Shown: in pieces, positions 23,300 through 33,940 of the stretch
Layout of the letters: every line of letters begins with the position of its first letter
Numbering within the stretch: position 1 is the stretch's first letter
Source of the DNA: Diorhabda sublineata
Taxonomy: Eukaryota > Arthropoda > Insecta > Coleoptera > Chrysomelidae
NCBI RefSeq assembly: GCF_026230105.1
Contig: NC_079479.1
Coordinates: 13,775,734-13,839,733, forward strand
Direction of reading: 5' to 3'
Length of the DNA stretch: 64,000 bases
The notes under the pieces: model-generated
The model's input: the letters and a program-made list of their open reading frames with translations, nothing else
Told to the model about the DNA's origin: nothing
Databases searched by the model: none
Position numbers and translations under genes: made by a program

Positions 23300-23960
23300 A
23301 TCGCAATATTAGCTTGATTCACGATAATCATTTGGAACCGCCAAAAACAGCCAAAACCAGCGATATTATAAGAAAAGTTGACCAAATGATATTGGAAAAT
23401 CGTTAGAGATGGAAAAGGCTATTGGTGTATCAAAAGATCTCATTTGTCCTTCATGCCTTGCGTTTAATCACTTTAATTCGAATATTTTGTATCTATTCAC
23501 TTCTTTAGATCAAATATGGATCCAGTAGTAAACTTCTACAACTGTAGAGACAGTGGATAACGAAGATCAACAAAGACGAAGATGTTTTCATTGGTAGAAA
23601 ACGTGATGGTTTCTTGGGATAGCCAAGGGATTGTGTTTATCTCCAAAAAGTTGAAACAAGTATTAGGCATCATTTTTTGACAAGGTAGAGGGAGAAATTG
23701 TCAAAAAGAGATGGCATGCCCTTTTATTAGAACAACGCACCTTCTCAAACTTATATGATTTAGTTACCAAACTAAATTGCGTTTCGAACTGGTTGATTAA
23801 ACACTATATCAACCTAATCTAGCTTGCAGTGACTTTTTTATGTTTCCCAATCTTGAAGAGTCACTTTTAGGACAGAAATTTTCATCAGATAAATGCGTTA
23901 TCTCATACGTAAACGACTGACTACGATAGTTGCTTCTAAAGTTAGATAAAAACAAATATT
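23300..23960 (+). mobile_element. mariner transposase pseudogene
   Basis: In order, the plus strand shows TSDIIRKVDQMILENR (part of the DNA-binding region), then near 23,600 VSWDSQGIVFI (the W-D-x-x-G-I-x-x-I block of the catalytic core), then LACSDFFMFPNLEESL and LGQKFSSDK (the block just after the third catalytic aspartate). Stops and frame changes separate the parts, and the D-N-A-P block is unreadable. No left terminal repeat was found. Its GQKFSS variant resembles the copy at 36.24-36.64 kb. Confidence 0.7.
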
Positions 23961-23989
23961 TCTGATTGGACATGATTTTATGGTTTTTC

Positions 23990-24226
23990 AATTGTGATGA
24001 AAACACTTTTGCATGCGGTTCCGATTGAGGTACCGCCAAATAATTGGTTTGAACGCATCAACTCTTTCTTGGGCTGTAGACAAATGTTGAACCTGAGGAT
24101 CCATCAATTTGATGTGTTTGATGTTTTGTTTGAATTGATGTGGTGGTTTCGTATGAAAACACATTCCAAGTACTTTCACCATATTTACTTTAATGTTGCT
24201 CAAAACTAAAGTAGCAGCCCTTGTAC
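23990..24226 (+). mobile_element. mariner 3' end fragment with terminal repeat
   Basis: The right edge near 24,210-24,225 reads agtagcagcccttgta, matching the right ends at 2,179 and 14,880. Just inside, one plus frame is open for 71 codons and contains NNWFERINSFLG, which may be the N-W-F-x-R-M-x-x-C ending of that transposase family. Both strands are open here, so the reading rests mainly on the terminal repeat. It follows another mariner fragment directly, in the same orientation. Confidence 0.55.
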
Positions 24227-26865
24227 TATTTGAAACGGTTAAAAAAGTTGAAGCATAGCTAAACTAAGTAAATATATTTAAAAGGAAACAATGTTAAGAA
24301 AAAGAAATGATTAAGAAAACAAATTTCTTGTTGTTAATTTTTCAATCAACCCCCTTATGTCTTAGTGTGAACTTGTCTTTGTTAGTTTGATCGTAATTCG
24401 ATACAATCATTATACAATTATTGAATGGAAATAATTTTCATTCCTCGCTACAATGAAAACTAATAATAGTACAATTAAAGCTAATTAATTCAATTTTTTA
24501 GTAATTATAAACCAAACAATTCTGGATTTATCCACAAAAAATTGATAAAAAGTGCAGTATATTTCGCTTACAGTATTAAAAAGGAGCTGGAGCTTATCTT
24601 TATAAATAAAAAACTAACAAATTCAGAAAATAACATGAGGCCGACGATTATCTTTCTTTTAATCTCGTTTCTTTTTTCCAAATCCTAAATCAATACAACC
24701 GAACCGGACCGGTTATAAGGGCATAAAATTAAAGATCGTCCCTTTGGGGATGCCGCTTTTGTTCTAAGAACATCCCCTAACTAACCATTAGAGGGCTTAT
24801 ATTGATTGCCATCAAAGATAGTGAGGCGATACAAGTTAGTAAGAGAACAGGGTAACTTTGGGTTAATTGATTGGTTTTTGTCTTGATGGTGTTTAACGGT
24901 TTTTTTGTGGAAACGCGAAAGGACTTCTTGACATTAGATCTACGTCAAAAAAGTTTCATCAATAATTTACGAATTGAACAGTTTCAACCTCGTTTGTCAG
25001 TCTTTCATAACTATATGATCATCATTTGAAGTAACCTTATAAAATCATTTTTACACTTACAGGGTGGATATAAGAACCGATACAGGACATTCCAAAATAT
25101 GTCGATTGAGGGTAATTCACCTCAATACAAAGTTATGAGGCTTCAAAGTAGGGCCAAAAATTTCGCTGAATTTTCGTTCTTTCTCTTTATACTTCTTCAC
25201 TTCATAGGCAGGAGTTGCGTGCAAACTTCCCAGCGTGTGAGTTTCGGCACAAAATTCAAAACTTTTGGCACACATCTGGCTGAAATTTAGTAATAATCAG
25301 TTCTTCAGCCATACCGCGTACAGTACTGCATCGGACTGTACCGAAAGAGTTGTTCCACAGCGCTGATGTTCCCATCAGTATGAGGGGCTGCGCCTTTGGC
25401 AATTTTTCCACCATTTTTCACCCTTTTCGGAAAGCAAGACAGCATTATATAATTGAATTTTGAATTTGTACTCATACCCTTCCCGTTCAAGGCTATAAGT
25501 ACACTAAAAAGGTAACGCGGTCTTGGATTTTCTCTACGATTCGTAACAGTCCAGTCTAGCAACCAGAGCAGCCACATTTTAGAACACCTTCGTATTGGGG
25601 TGATGAATTTTGACCTTAATTTCCGAGAGCTTGAAATTTGAGAAGAGAAAAACCAAACCGGAACTTTTTAATTCAGTTAGGGTGTGTAGTACGAAATTTA
25701 GTTTTCCTTACATAGAAAAATATGTAGAGACGATAATTTACCACTACTTGAAAAGATTTCCATCCCTGACGAAAGTGAAGAAATTGTTATTTCAAATATT
25801 CGCAAAACCGGAAAAAAATTGACATAATCAAGAAGACGAAGGAAAAGAACTGCTTCTGCGGGAAATTGCGGGGAGGTATAATCCTGAAGTTTCACCGGAT
25901 ATAGTAAGCGACAAATTTGGAAGGTTCATGCTCAGTTCACGTCTAGTACCCTGTTTAAGCCAAACGCCCTGACAGAAACGTATATTTTACTCGTCTCTTC
26001 ACGTTTTATAATTCCACACTAATGATTTTTTACTCATTTTTCTAACATTGATAACTGACTAATATCATGAGATTCGTATATTTCCACGGACGAAGAATTG
26101 AAAAAGATTCGGTCGAAGTAATAAATTAGAAATCTAATTATTTTAATCACATATTTCAAACGACAAAAACGGTTTGTTGCCTTTAACTATACCCATAAAT
26201 TTAAGCATTTAACTAATTCGCTTACTGACGGAAATATAGTAATTGCTTGGTAAAATTTGTTCATATCGAAATAAATATGTCAGTATTGAGGTAACAACAT
26301 ACTGCGATAATAATTTTCTTCGTCCACAATAACACCACGAAATCGTATATATCCTTCTGAACCTCCGTAGGAGTGACCATCTGCATTTTAAAAATATCGA
26401 GTTTCTTATGACAAGTTTGATTTATTTGAAAACATACAGATGGTATTTAAAAAGATCAAAGTAACATATCGATGACACATGTTTGCCTAAAAATTGCAGT
26501 TTTCTGTTTCTTAAAATAAATAAAATTAATTGTTTTTTTTTCACCTGGCTAAGAGTTGAATAAGATACCTGATATGTCAGAACCAAAATTAAATAACAAT
26601 TATTTAATTAAGTGGTGCTTATATAAGGATAATATTTTTATTAGCCTCGATCTGCAAGTGTATTTGCAGACTGCAACTTTGAAAAATTCTTAAACTTGAT
26701 TGGTTTTAATGGAGCTTCATAGATAGTTTAGTCGTAGCTGCTAAACTCTCATGATTAGCTACAATTATTCTTGGCTAACTGCTTACAATCACTACACAAA
26801 CACTCCTAATTACAAAACTACGCTACGAGTCTGTGGGGATGATGTCTTGTCTAGCGAAACGCGCT
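24226..26865. other. mostly featureless stretch
   Basis: A GC-richer patch at 24,690-24,860 (containing gaaccggaccggttat and cgtccctttggggatgcc) has no recognised RNA or protein. A word tacagggtgg at 25,062 resembles the ends of the 15.98-16.92 kb segment but has no partner. Open frames at 25,099-25,290, 25,305-25,577 and 25,610-25,822 carry no known motif. From 25,900 to 26,650 only AT-rich sequence is seen. Confidence 0.35.
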
Positions 26866-26869
26866 TCAT

Positions 26870-27650
26870 ATAACGCAGTAATCATATGTAATCTCATTAT
26901 CACTAATTGTGGCGTTAGAAATCATATAGCTAGTCATATGCAGTTTCATTATCACTGATTTTTTTCCAGAAGCTCAGATTCTCTTCAGAAATACCTCCAG
27001 GCTTCATGCTAAGTTTTTTTCATAGCAATATGGAAGATCTGATTGGAATAAATATGCTATAGCAATGTATGAAGACGGTACTATAAGATCTAACTTCATT
27101 ATCACTGATTGTAGCCTTTACATTGCCTAAGTAGCATCAGAAGTGTTAGAGCTAGATTTACACAGTTTCTGTATTTCTGATACTGCTTAGGCAATGTGAA
27201 GGCCACAATCAGTGTTAAAGAAATTGCATAAGTTCAGCTTTATCATTTCTGATGATACTTAGACAATGTAAAGTTCCATTATCACTGATTGTGGCCTTCA
27301 TATTACCTAAGTAGCAACAGAAAAGATTTAGCTGGTCAGATGTCGTCTCTTATCACTTATTGTGGCCTTTACATTGCCAAAGAAGCGTCAGAATTGGTAT
27401 AGCTAGTCACATGCAGTTTCTATACTTCTGATATTACTTAGGCAATGTAAAGTTTCATTATCACTGATTGTAGCCTTTACATTGCCTGGGAAGCATCAGA
27501 AGTGATTCAGCTAGTCTGATTGTTTCCCAAAAGCTCAGATTCATTTCAGAGATGCCTCCAGGCTTCATGCTAGATTTTTACATAGAAATTTAGAAGATCT
27601 GATTGGAATAAAAGCGCTTAAGCAATGTACTGAAGTAGGTACTAATTACC
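26870..27650. repeat. composite direct and inverted repeat cluster
   Basis: A ~125-bp block starting (t/c)cagaagctcagatt and ending gaagacggtacta-like lies at about 26,965-27,090 and again at 27,525-27,645, some 560 bp apart in direct order. Between them the phrase cactgattgtggcctttaca plus ttgcctaagtagcatcagaa occurs repeatedly (near 27,105, 27,290, 27,360 and 27,465). Its inverted complement ttaggcaatgtgaaggccac appears near 27,193. Several pairs can fold into hairpins of about 30 bases. No coding frame runs through it. Confidence 0.8.
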
Positions 27651-29215
27651 AACAAAAAATACGTGAAGACTGGGTAGCTCCAAGTTGAGACGTATAGCAG
27701 CAATTATAGATCCTCGTCTCTAATGATTACTATTAATTTCAAGCGTCAAATCTTGTAAGAGTGATTTCTGAGATGATAAATTTCCTATATTGGTTCAAAC
27801 CAAATGTAGACGGTTCAAATCATATGAGAAGGGCTCTGTTAATGGCATCGCTATATTAACTAGGAGCTTAAACATTTTCAACGACTCGAGAATCTGGGAA
27901 TTTCGTACTTTTTATCGCTCGAATGCTACGAATTATAAATCTAAGATCTAAGATTCCTGAATGCAATGGAAGGTTTCGATTATCTCATAGAAATGGATAA
28001 GTAGCTCAATAAAAAGAGCTGTATAATCATCTGAAATATATACTTTTCGGTCTTAGAGTAATTATGGAATACTTCCATCAGTTTAAACGAATTATTTTTT
28101 ATATATCTGCCTTTCAATATGTCTTTTCCGTATCTGGATAAGCAACGACAACTGGACTTGAGGTAAAAACTATGATTTCATCAGACTAAAGTTGTGGGAG
28201 CACTCAAATCTAGAGAGAACGGTCCTTCAAAATAAGTCAAAGCCTGACTATAAGTGAAAATATTTTCCTGTAAAATTTTACTCGAGAAACCGATATATTA
28301 TTCTATTATATAAATTTATTGGATGGATTTTCATTCGTCGACTTTCCGGACGGTATCATTCCTTCATCCTATTCCTTATTTATTTGTGAATCCTCCTTTA
28401 AATCCTTACTGAATTGCTGATTAGCATTGCAGATGCCGTTTTCCCGGCACGGATCTCGTCTTGACAGATACTAAAGACTCGAATTAATATCGTTTCTGTA
28501 TACACGAGAAAAGTGTTGATCAGACAAAAACCCGGAAAAGTGTGGTAAAGCGCTACCTTATTGATGTGCCTCGTTGTTCAAAATTGATAACGCCCTAATT
28601 ATTTTCAAACGAGAAGTTTGAAACATTGTGAAAGATGTTGAATTTCGAAGTTTATTTGGTTGATTTTTCACTTTATAAAAATTTATAATTGAGGAAGTTT
28701 ATGGCAAAGTTATTGATGTCTCATTAAAAAATCTGTATTCAAATCTCAATTTTTTCAACCAACACTCACTGTTTCAGAGTATTCAGTAGAAATTTCAAAT
28801 TCCAAAAATTTCAAGTTAGTAATAAAATTTTGATCTATATGAAGACGATCTTTCAATTCTATCTAACAATTATATGTTAGAATTTGCATGGATCTCTACA
28901 AATGTTTGAGTTTTCCATCTAATTTACTTTCATCAAATGTTATCTCATTCTCAGTTGATTAAAAATTCAGAAAGATTCATGGTAAGTCTTCTCAAATCTC
29001 TAATTTTATTGTTTGACTTATTCTTTCACAGTTTTTTATTCAAAGATATTTTAAACTAGAAGTTTATCTTTACGATTTTTGCTTGCTTGAATTTTACTTA
29101 TTCTAATTTCCTCTCTAACAAATTTTCTCATTATTTCTTCAAGAATTTTGAGTCCCCGCTATTATAATTGAATCATCAGTATATAATTGTTTCGATTTCT
29201 TATTTATACTTCCAC
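27650..29215. other. AT-rich stretch, nothing recognised
   Basis: No open frame of 60 codons and no repeat found. A GC-richer patch at 28,420-28,540 carries no recognised motif. Confidence 0.4.
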
Positions 29216-29218
29216 AAA

Positions 29219-30311
29219 TACGAAAGGATGGTGTCTGAAGTAGCTGGCCCAACTAATTATGGAAAAAAAATCATTAATTTGTCAACAATATCTCTTTTCA
29301 ACTTCACATTCTTTTCCTAGCGATATTCAATAAGTTCGATACCATTTTCATAATAAGAATCCTCAAGTTCCTCAAAATAGCCATTAACTGCTTGAATGTT
29401 GGAAAATCTTTGACCACCAAGCTATTAATTCACGTCTAAGGAAAGGAAATGATCCGAGAGTGCTAAATCTAGCAAATAGGATGCATGAATTAGCATTTCA
29501 AGCTATCATTCATTAATTTTGGCCATTGCAATAACGGATTTGTGAGCTGGTGCATTGTCTTGATGAAACAACACTTTTTTCTTAGCCAAAGCAGCCTTTT
29601 TTGCTTGATTTTTTCTTTCAAACGTTGTAATAAGTTCGCATAATACTCACAGTTGATAGTTTTTCCTTTTTCAAGAAATGGAATGGAAATTATCACACGC
29701 GAATACCAAATAAACCACGTTATGACCTTGCTTGCAGATGCAACGGTCTTTGCGTTTTTTGGAGCCGGTTCTCCCCTTTCAGTCCATTGTTTTGATCTCT
29801 GAAGTGATGGACCCAAGTTTCATGGGATTCGACTTTATGTTTATACTCTATGGAAACATCTTCACGACGCTATTTGTGTTCCATTTTGAGCGAACGCGGC
29901 ATCCATCTTGCGCACAGCTTTCTCATATCCAAATTTTCAGTTAATATGCGATGTACCGCACTTTTTGAAATGCGTATTATGTCTGTTATCCTGCGCATTT
30001 TTAGTCGTTGATGGATTTTCTTCAAAATTTCTTCGTCGTTACCTCATTTGATCGACCGTTGCGTTGCTGGTCTCCACAGAACGTACGATCTCGTTTAAAC
30101 TTTTCTATCGAATCTTTCACTGTTAATAACGAAGAAGAAATCTCACTCAGAGTAGAATCTAGTTCAGTTTTTGTATTGGATGGACTAACGCCTTTCAAAT
30201 AAAAATATTATATCAGCTAACGATGACCAGTTTCTTCTATGTTTACACAAAACGTATAAACAACTATTGTCATCTCTAGGTGGGGCCAGGTACTTCTGGG
30301 ATCATCCTCGA
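29219..30311 (-). mobile_element. mariner element with both terminal repeats
   Basis: The two edges are inverted copies: cgaaaggatggtgtctgaag at 29,221 and, inverted, the run ending ggatcatcctcgaa at 30,298-30,312. At ~1.09 kb it is near full length for a mariner. The transposase runs on the minus strand. A 108-codon frame (29,490-29,816) shows QWTERGEPAPKNAKTV, the W-F-I-W-Y-S version of the W-D block, then FLEKGKTINCEYYANLL and IKQKRL. It continues in a shifted frame to the D-N-A-P and M-A-K-L region (FIKTMHQLTNPLLQWPK). Upstream, 30,310-29,820 holds the degraded DNA-binding half. Missing aspartates and frameshifts make it inactive. It is the best reference copy of its family here. Confidence 0.9.
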
Positions 30312-31435
30312 ATTAAAAAAATTGATATCACACATACATGAACAATACCTACATAGATTTAAACAATTTTTCTAATAGTTTTTCACTCGATTTATATTAG
30401 CACTCAATCATTATAATATTTTTACGTAAGACACAGTAGGCGGTAACAAATATCGCTTAAACGCTTAATGTTTATTTAAATCAATAACATAAATTATTTA
30501 AAAACGTTATGTGTCAATTAACTCACCTCTCGGCAGAACACATTATTATAATGGGTATATATATCATAACATGGAAAAACGCAACAATTTTTAATTATAA
30601 AAATTTCTTATCTCGTTCTCGAGGCAAATAATTAAAAAACAGAAAATTAATTTCGATATAGTTTATGATTGATTTCTCATCTTATCCATATCAATACAAA
30701 TTTTTGTTTATCAATTAGAAGATTTCGAGGTGTGGTGCCTAAGCTTAGGCTTAGCTCAAGCTTAAAATACGAAAAATCTGATACTTAAAAACATTGTGGG
30801 TTCAGTTACGAAAAAAAAAATCATTTGAGATTGAAATGTTCACATGTCCACGATTTCTTCATTTTATTTCTCTACTATACTGATAATATTCCTCATTTCC
30901 CTTGTACATCATCTACTAGGTTTATATTTGATACTAGAAAAATCGCCTCCAATGCATCAACTTTCTTGTAACGATTTTTGTGGTGCCAATTTGGGACCCA
31001 CAATTAAATATATTTTCTTCAGTCTGCACAGATCGTCCTTAGCTTCGACAACTTGTATTAGGATAGTCGCAAGGTGATGAGATAGAAGTAGAAGTCAAGG
31101 TAGAAATGGAGGTAATAGTGAGGAGGTTTATCGCGTTGTTTTACCACGACTTGGGGGTCAGTCAAACAGTTTTTCACTAGGAGAAGGGTAGTTTAATTCT
31201 GGCATGCCTTGGGCGTCTGAATAGTAACTTATTGGCACGTTAAGTTATTGCTCATCCCATATATCAATTGCGACACTATCAGCATCTTTTTGACCTACTA
31301 AAGGAACACCCTGAATCTAGACAAAGTTGTTTCGTCACGTGTTTTATCTTACATTTTCTCAGATATTAAGTTTCGGCTTATTTTTTTATTAAATGCTCGC
31401 TTCATTCTTAGACGCACCTCGTGGGTGAAAAAAAA
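30312..31435. other. AT-rich stretch with unidentified open frame
   Basis: A palindromic patch near 30,740 (taagcttaggcttagctcaa) and a 77-codon plus frame at 30,844-31,077 are present. The opposite strand of that frame is also largely open. Neither shows a known motif. Words like caccctgaatc near 31,310 are single and unpaired. Confidence 0.3.
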
Positions 31436-31439
31436 AATT

Positions 31440-32150
31440 ATTTTTAAGTTGCAGACTGCTGTTTCAAAAATTTATACTTTATACACTTTTCCCACCTCTC
31501 AGGAAGCTTTAAGATGATTTTTTCATGAAAATCTCTCGGATTGTCTCGCGCACGAAAGATTGCTTCCGAATCGTAATCCAATGGTCCAAATAAACGACGA
31601 CAGATCGGGACAATAAGGTGGGTGTTCCAGCGTTTCCCAATTCAATACATTCAATGTTTCGTAAGCCGACGTGTATGCGGTCTGGCGTTGTCTTGCAGTA
31701 ACATTACAATACAGATTCCAATATCTCGTCGTTTTGATCTGTAGACAGGTTTCACTGTGTTCTACAGGTGGCTACTGTAATACTGCGCGTCCACAGTTCG
31801 TTGTTCATTGAGAAAATCAACCGCAATGACTTCTTTCGTGTCCTAAATTACTGTACACCTTTCATATTTTATTTCTCGATTCCATAGACGCGAGTTCATT
31901 TTCCAGAATAATTTGGTGTACCCAAGACTAGTTTAAGGAGATTATTCGGTGCAATAAATTTTTTTTTCCTCCTATTATCTATGCAGGAGACGCATATTTG
32001 CCAGCGTGCGTCTGACACGTATCTAGCTGAACTTTTGCGTTAAACAAGCCATTCGTGGAATAATTTCCACAAACTTTCCTCAATTTTATATTATCTTCAA
32101 CCAAAAAACAGATAATAATGCGTAACGGACACTGGTACATCCTTCTCGCT
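31440..32150 (-). mobile_element. mariner-type transposase pseudogene, DNARPHT lineage
   Basis: On the minus strand, from high to low coordinates, come KEVIAVDFLNEQRTVDAQYY, then SKRRDIGI, then VMLLQDNARPHTRRL with the second catalytic aspartate. A degraded H-P-x-Y-x-P-D block follows (with the P-D part changed to VPICRR), and finally IILKLPERWEKCIKYK. This differs from the other families in the window (DNARPHT instead of DNAPxHT) and belongs to a separate mariner branch. The third aspartate is lost and frames are shifted. The N-terminal part before 32,000 is poorly readable. No terminal repeats were identified. Confidence 0.8.
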
Positions 32151-32162
32151 CATAGATTTGAG

Positions 32163-32429
32163 TACGAGGATGGTCCGAGTAGTATCTAATGAGAATCGTC
32201 AAAATAACCATTAACTTTTGATATCAACTTTATTGTTGGAAAATATTTGACTATTTTTCATGACTGGAAACAGGAAATAACCCAAGGAGGCTAAATCTGT
32301 GAATAGGGTGCATAAGGGTGCAATTCAAACTTCAAAAGCCAACGTTCTTCCTTTCCGATACAGTGGTTTTTTCGAAGCAACTACCGTCAACTCTAGGTCA
32401 TGCCAGGTACTTCTGGAACCATACTTGTA
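32163..32429. mobile_element. 267-bp mariner deletion derivative with both ends
   Basis: The left end reads tacgaggatggtccgagtag and the right end, inverted, is the run ccaggtacttctggaaccat to ttgta. These are the terminal repeats of the 29.22-30.31 kb family. Positions 32,190-32,330 align with 29,365-29,500 (gaatc(c/g)tcaa, aaaataaccattaac, gttggaaaatatttgac, aggaaat, gctaaatctg, atagggtgcat). It is therefore that mariner with most of its middle removed. It cannot code for a transposase but could be mobilised by one. A 104-codon plus frame starting at 32,299 runs out of it and is not a gene. Confidence 0.85.
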
Positions 32430-32629
32430 CACCAAAAAGCGAGGTTACAAATTTTTCGCCGGTTTATTCAAAAATCCTGGTTTATATCTGATCCCCCTTC
32501 ATAGTAATCCAAATATCTCACTAATTATTCAGCTGAAGCGACGAAAAGTGTTTTTGACATCAAAAAATGACAAAATTCCTAGCCTCAAAATTTCACTAAC
32601 AGAAGAGATATAGTAAACGCCTGTTTTGG

Positions 32630-32752
32630 AATACTTTTATTTGAGAAAACGGGTCAACAAGTTAAAGCAATGCCGGACTAAGTATGTAGACTCAAATGGA
32701 GACTATGATAAGGAAAATATCTGCTACATTTGCTTTAGTCCACCCTCGTATG
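32630..32752 (+). mobile_element. mariner 3' end fragment
   Basis: The plus strand reads KQCRTKYVDSNGDYDKE, a degraded form of the R-W-x-K-C-I-x-x-x-G-D-Y-x-E-K ending of mariner transposases. It is followed after about 40 bases by the edge gtccaccctcgtatg. That edge matches the end seen inverted at 45,316 (tacgagggtggttc). The rest of the element is missing. Confidence 0.6.
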
Positions 32753-33014
32753 TACCAATAAATAATGAAAATATCTAGAAAATCAGGATTAACTTAGTGC
32801 TAAACTAGCTTTTCAAAGAAAAAGACAAAGCAAACGACATGAAAAGTTGATGAAATAAACAACAACATAGAAGATCTATAGAGAAGAAATCTCGAGGATA
32901 GTGCGCTCAAAGAAAAGTTGTTAGATGAGATACATAAGAAAATTGAGATTAAAACTTGACAAATCTAGCTCAGGAATTGAGCGAAGTGGATCTCCGTGAA
33001 GTTGAAAGCTATCC

Positions 33015-33030
33015 ATGCAACCCTCGTAAA
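33015..33030 (+). mobile_element. solo mariner-like end
   Basis: catgcaaccctcgtaa resembles the right terminal repeat agtagcaaccctcgta. The 250 bases before it show no transposase text, so this may be a coincidence. Confidence 0.25.
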
Positions 33031-33249
33031 TTTGTTGAACTTTGTTAAGATTTATCACCTCCACTAATATAGATCAATCGAATTACTTCCTGTTCACATT
33101 AAAAAAATCAGCTAAATCAGATAGAGCTGATGGTAGAGAAGCCAAGATATTTATTGGAACTTCTCAGGAATTTTTTGGATAAGCTCGAAACTTCTAATTG
33201 AAAAGCCACCCGCATCATACAATAGTCAGTAAATTAATCATAAAACCAT

Positions 33250-33940
33250 AAACCAGAGGTGACAAACTCAATTTTGCAGAGGGCCATATATTAAATTTTA
33301 TTTATTGAATTATATAAGTATATGATATACGGATGTTAAAAATCATATCAAAAGATGTTGAGCTTGAGGATCCAGATACCTGACTTCTCTTGTCTTTGCC
33401 AAGCTCATTGATGTTAGGCTTCATATTCGTTGTAGTAATTTTAAGAATTGATGTTGATTCGTAAGTCTTGTGCGATGTTTGTTCTTATTCATTTTCATGA
33501 CGGAAATCATCTCTTGAGGTATTGTTTATAAAATATAAGAGCGTCACTCTTAATTTTTCTTTCAAAATACTGTCAGATTGAAGATCTATCAACTCCATTT
33601 GCAAAATTGTAAAATTGGGAATTCCATTTCATTCATTTTGTGAAATACTTCAAAACGATTATTTAATTCCGTAATCTAATGCAATTAAAATCCTTTTTGA
33701 ACCGTATCGCTTCGATTACTCGATTCAACTGACTCACATCGCACCGACGCACTCGTTTTATATGGTTAAGAAAGATTCCAGTCTAGAGTACGAGTAGAGG
33801 AATCGAATGAAGTATAAAATCTCTAAAAAACATGATTATTCTTTCTGTGACTCATTGCGATTCCGGGCCTTATTGCTACGGCCAAGGAGCTGGAAGCGGC
33901 CCGCGGGCCGTATCTTTGACATGACTGCCATAATCGAACA
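33250..33940 (-). mobile_element. hAT-superfamily element remnant
   Basis: The left edge reads cagaggtgacaaactcaatt and the right edge ggccgtatctttgacatgac, a pair in the style of hAT ends (CAG-x-GGTG-x-CAAAC / GTTTGAC). On the minus strand the interior reads MELIDLQSDSILKEKL, a phrase near the dimerisation region of one hAT transposase group. It is followed by LLYFINNTSRDDFRH, and later by MKPNINELGKDKRSQVSGS, which looks like the protein's end. The expected F-G-S-T-Y-x-C-E core is missing between them, so there is an internal deletion. The element is ~690 bp and inactive. Confidence 0.7.

Noticed and set aside
24690..24860. Structured RNA gene in a GC-richer patch
   Set aside because: There are short complementary words, but no cloverleaf, no snRNA boxes and no recognisable family.
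30740..30775. Palindromic taagcttaggcttagctcaa as a regulatory site
   Set aside because: Imperfect local inverted words without gene context; likely chance.
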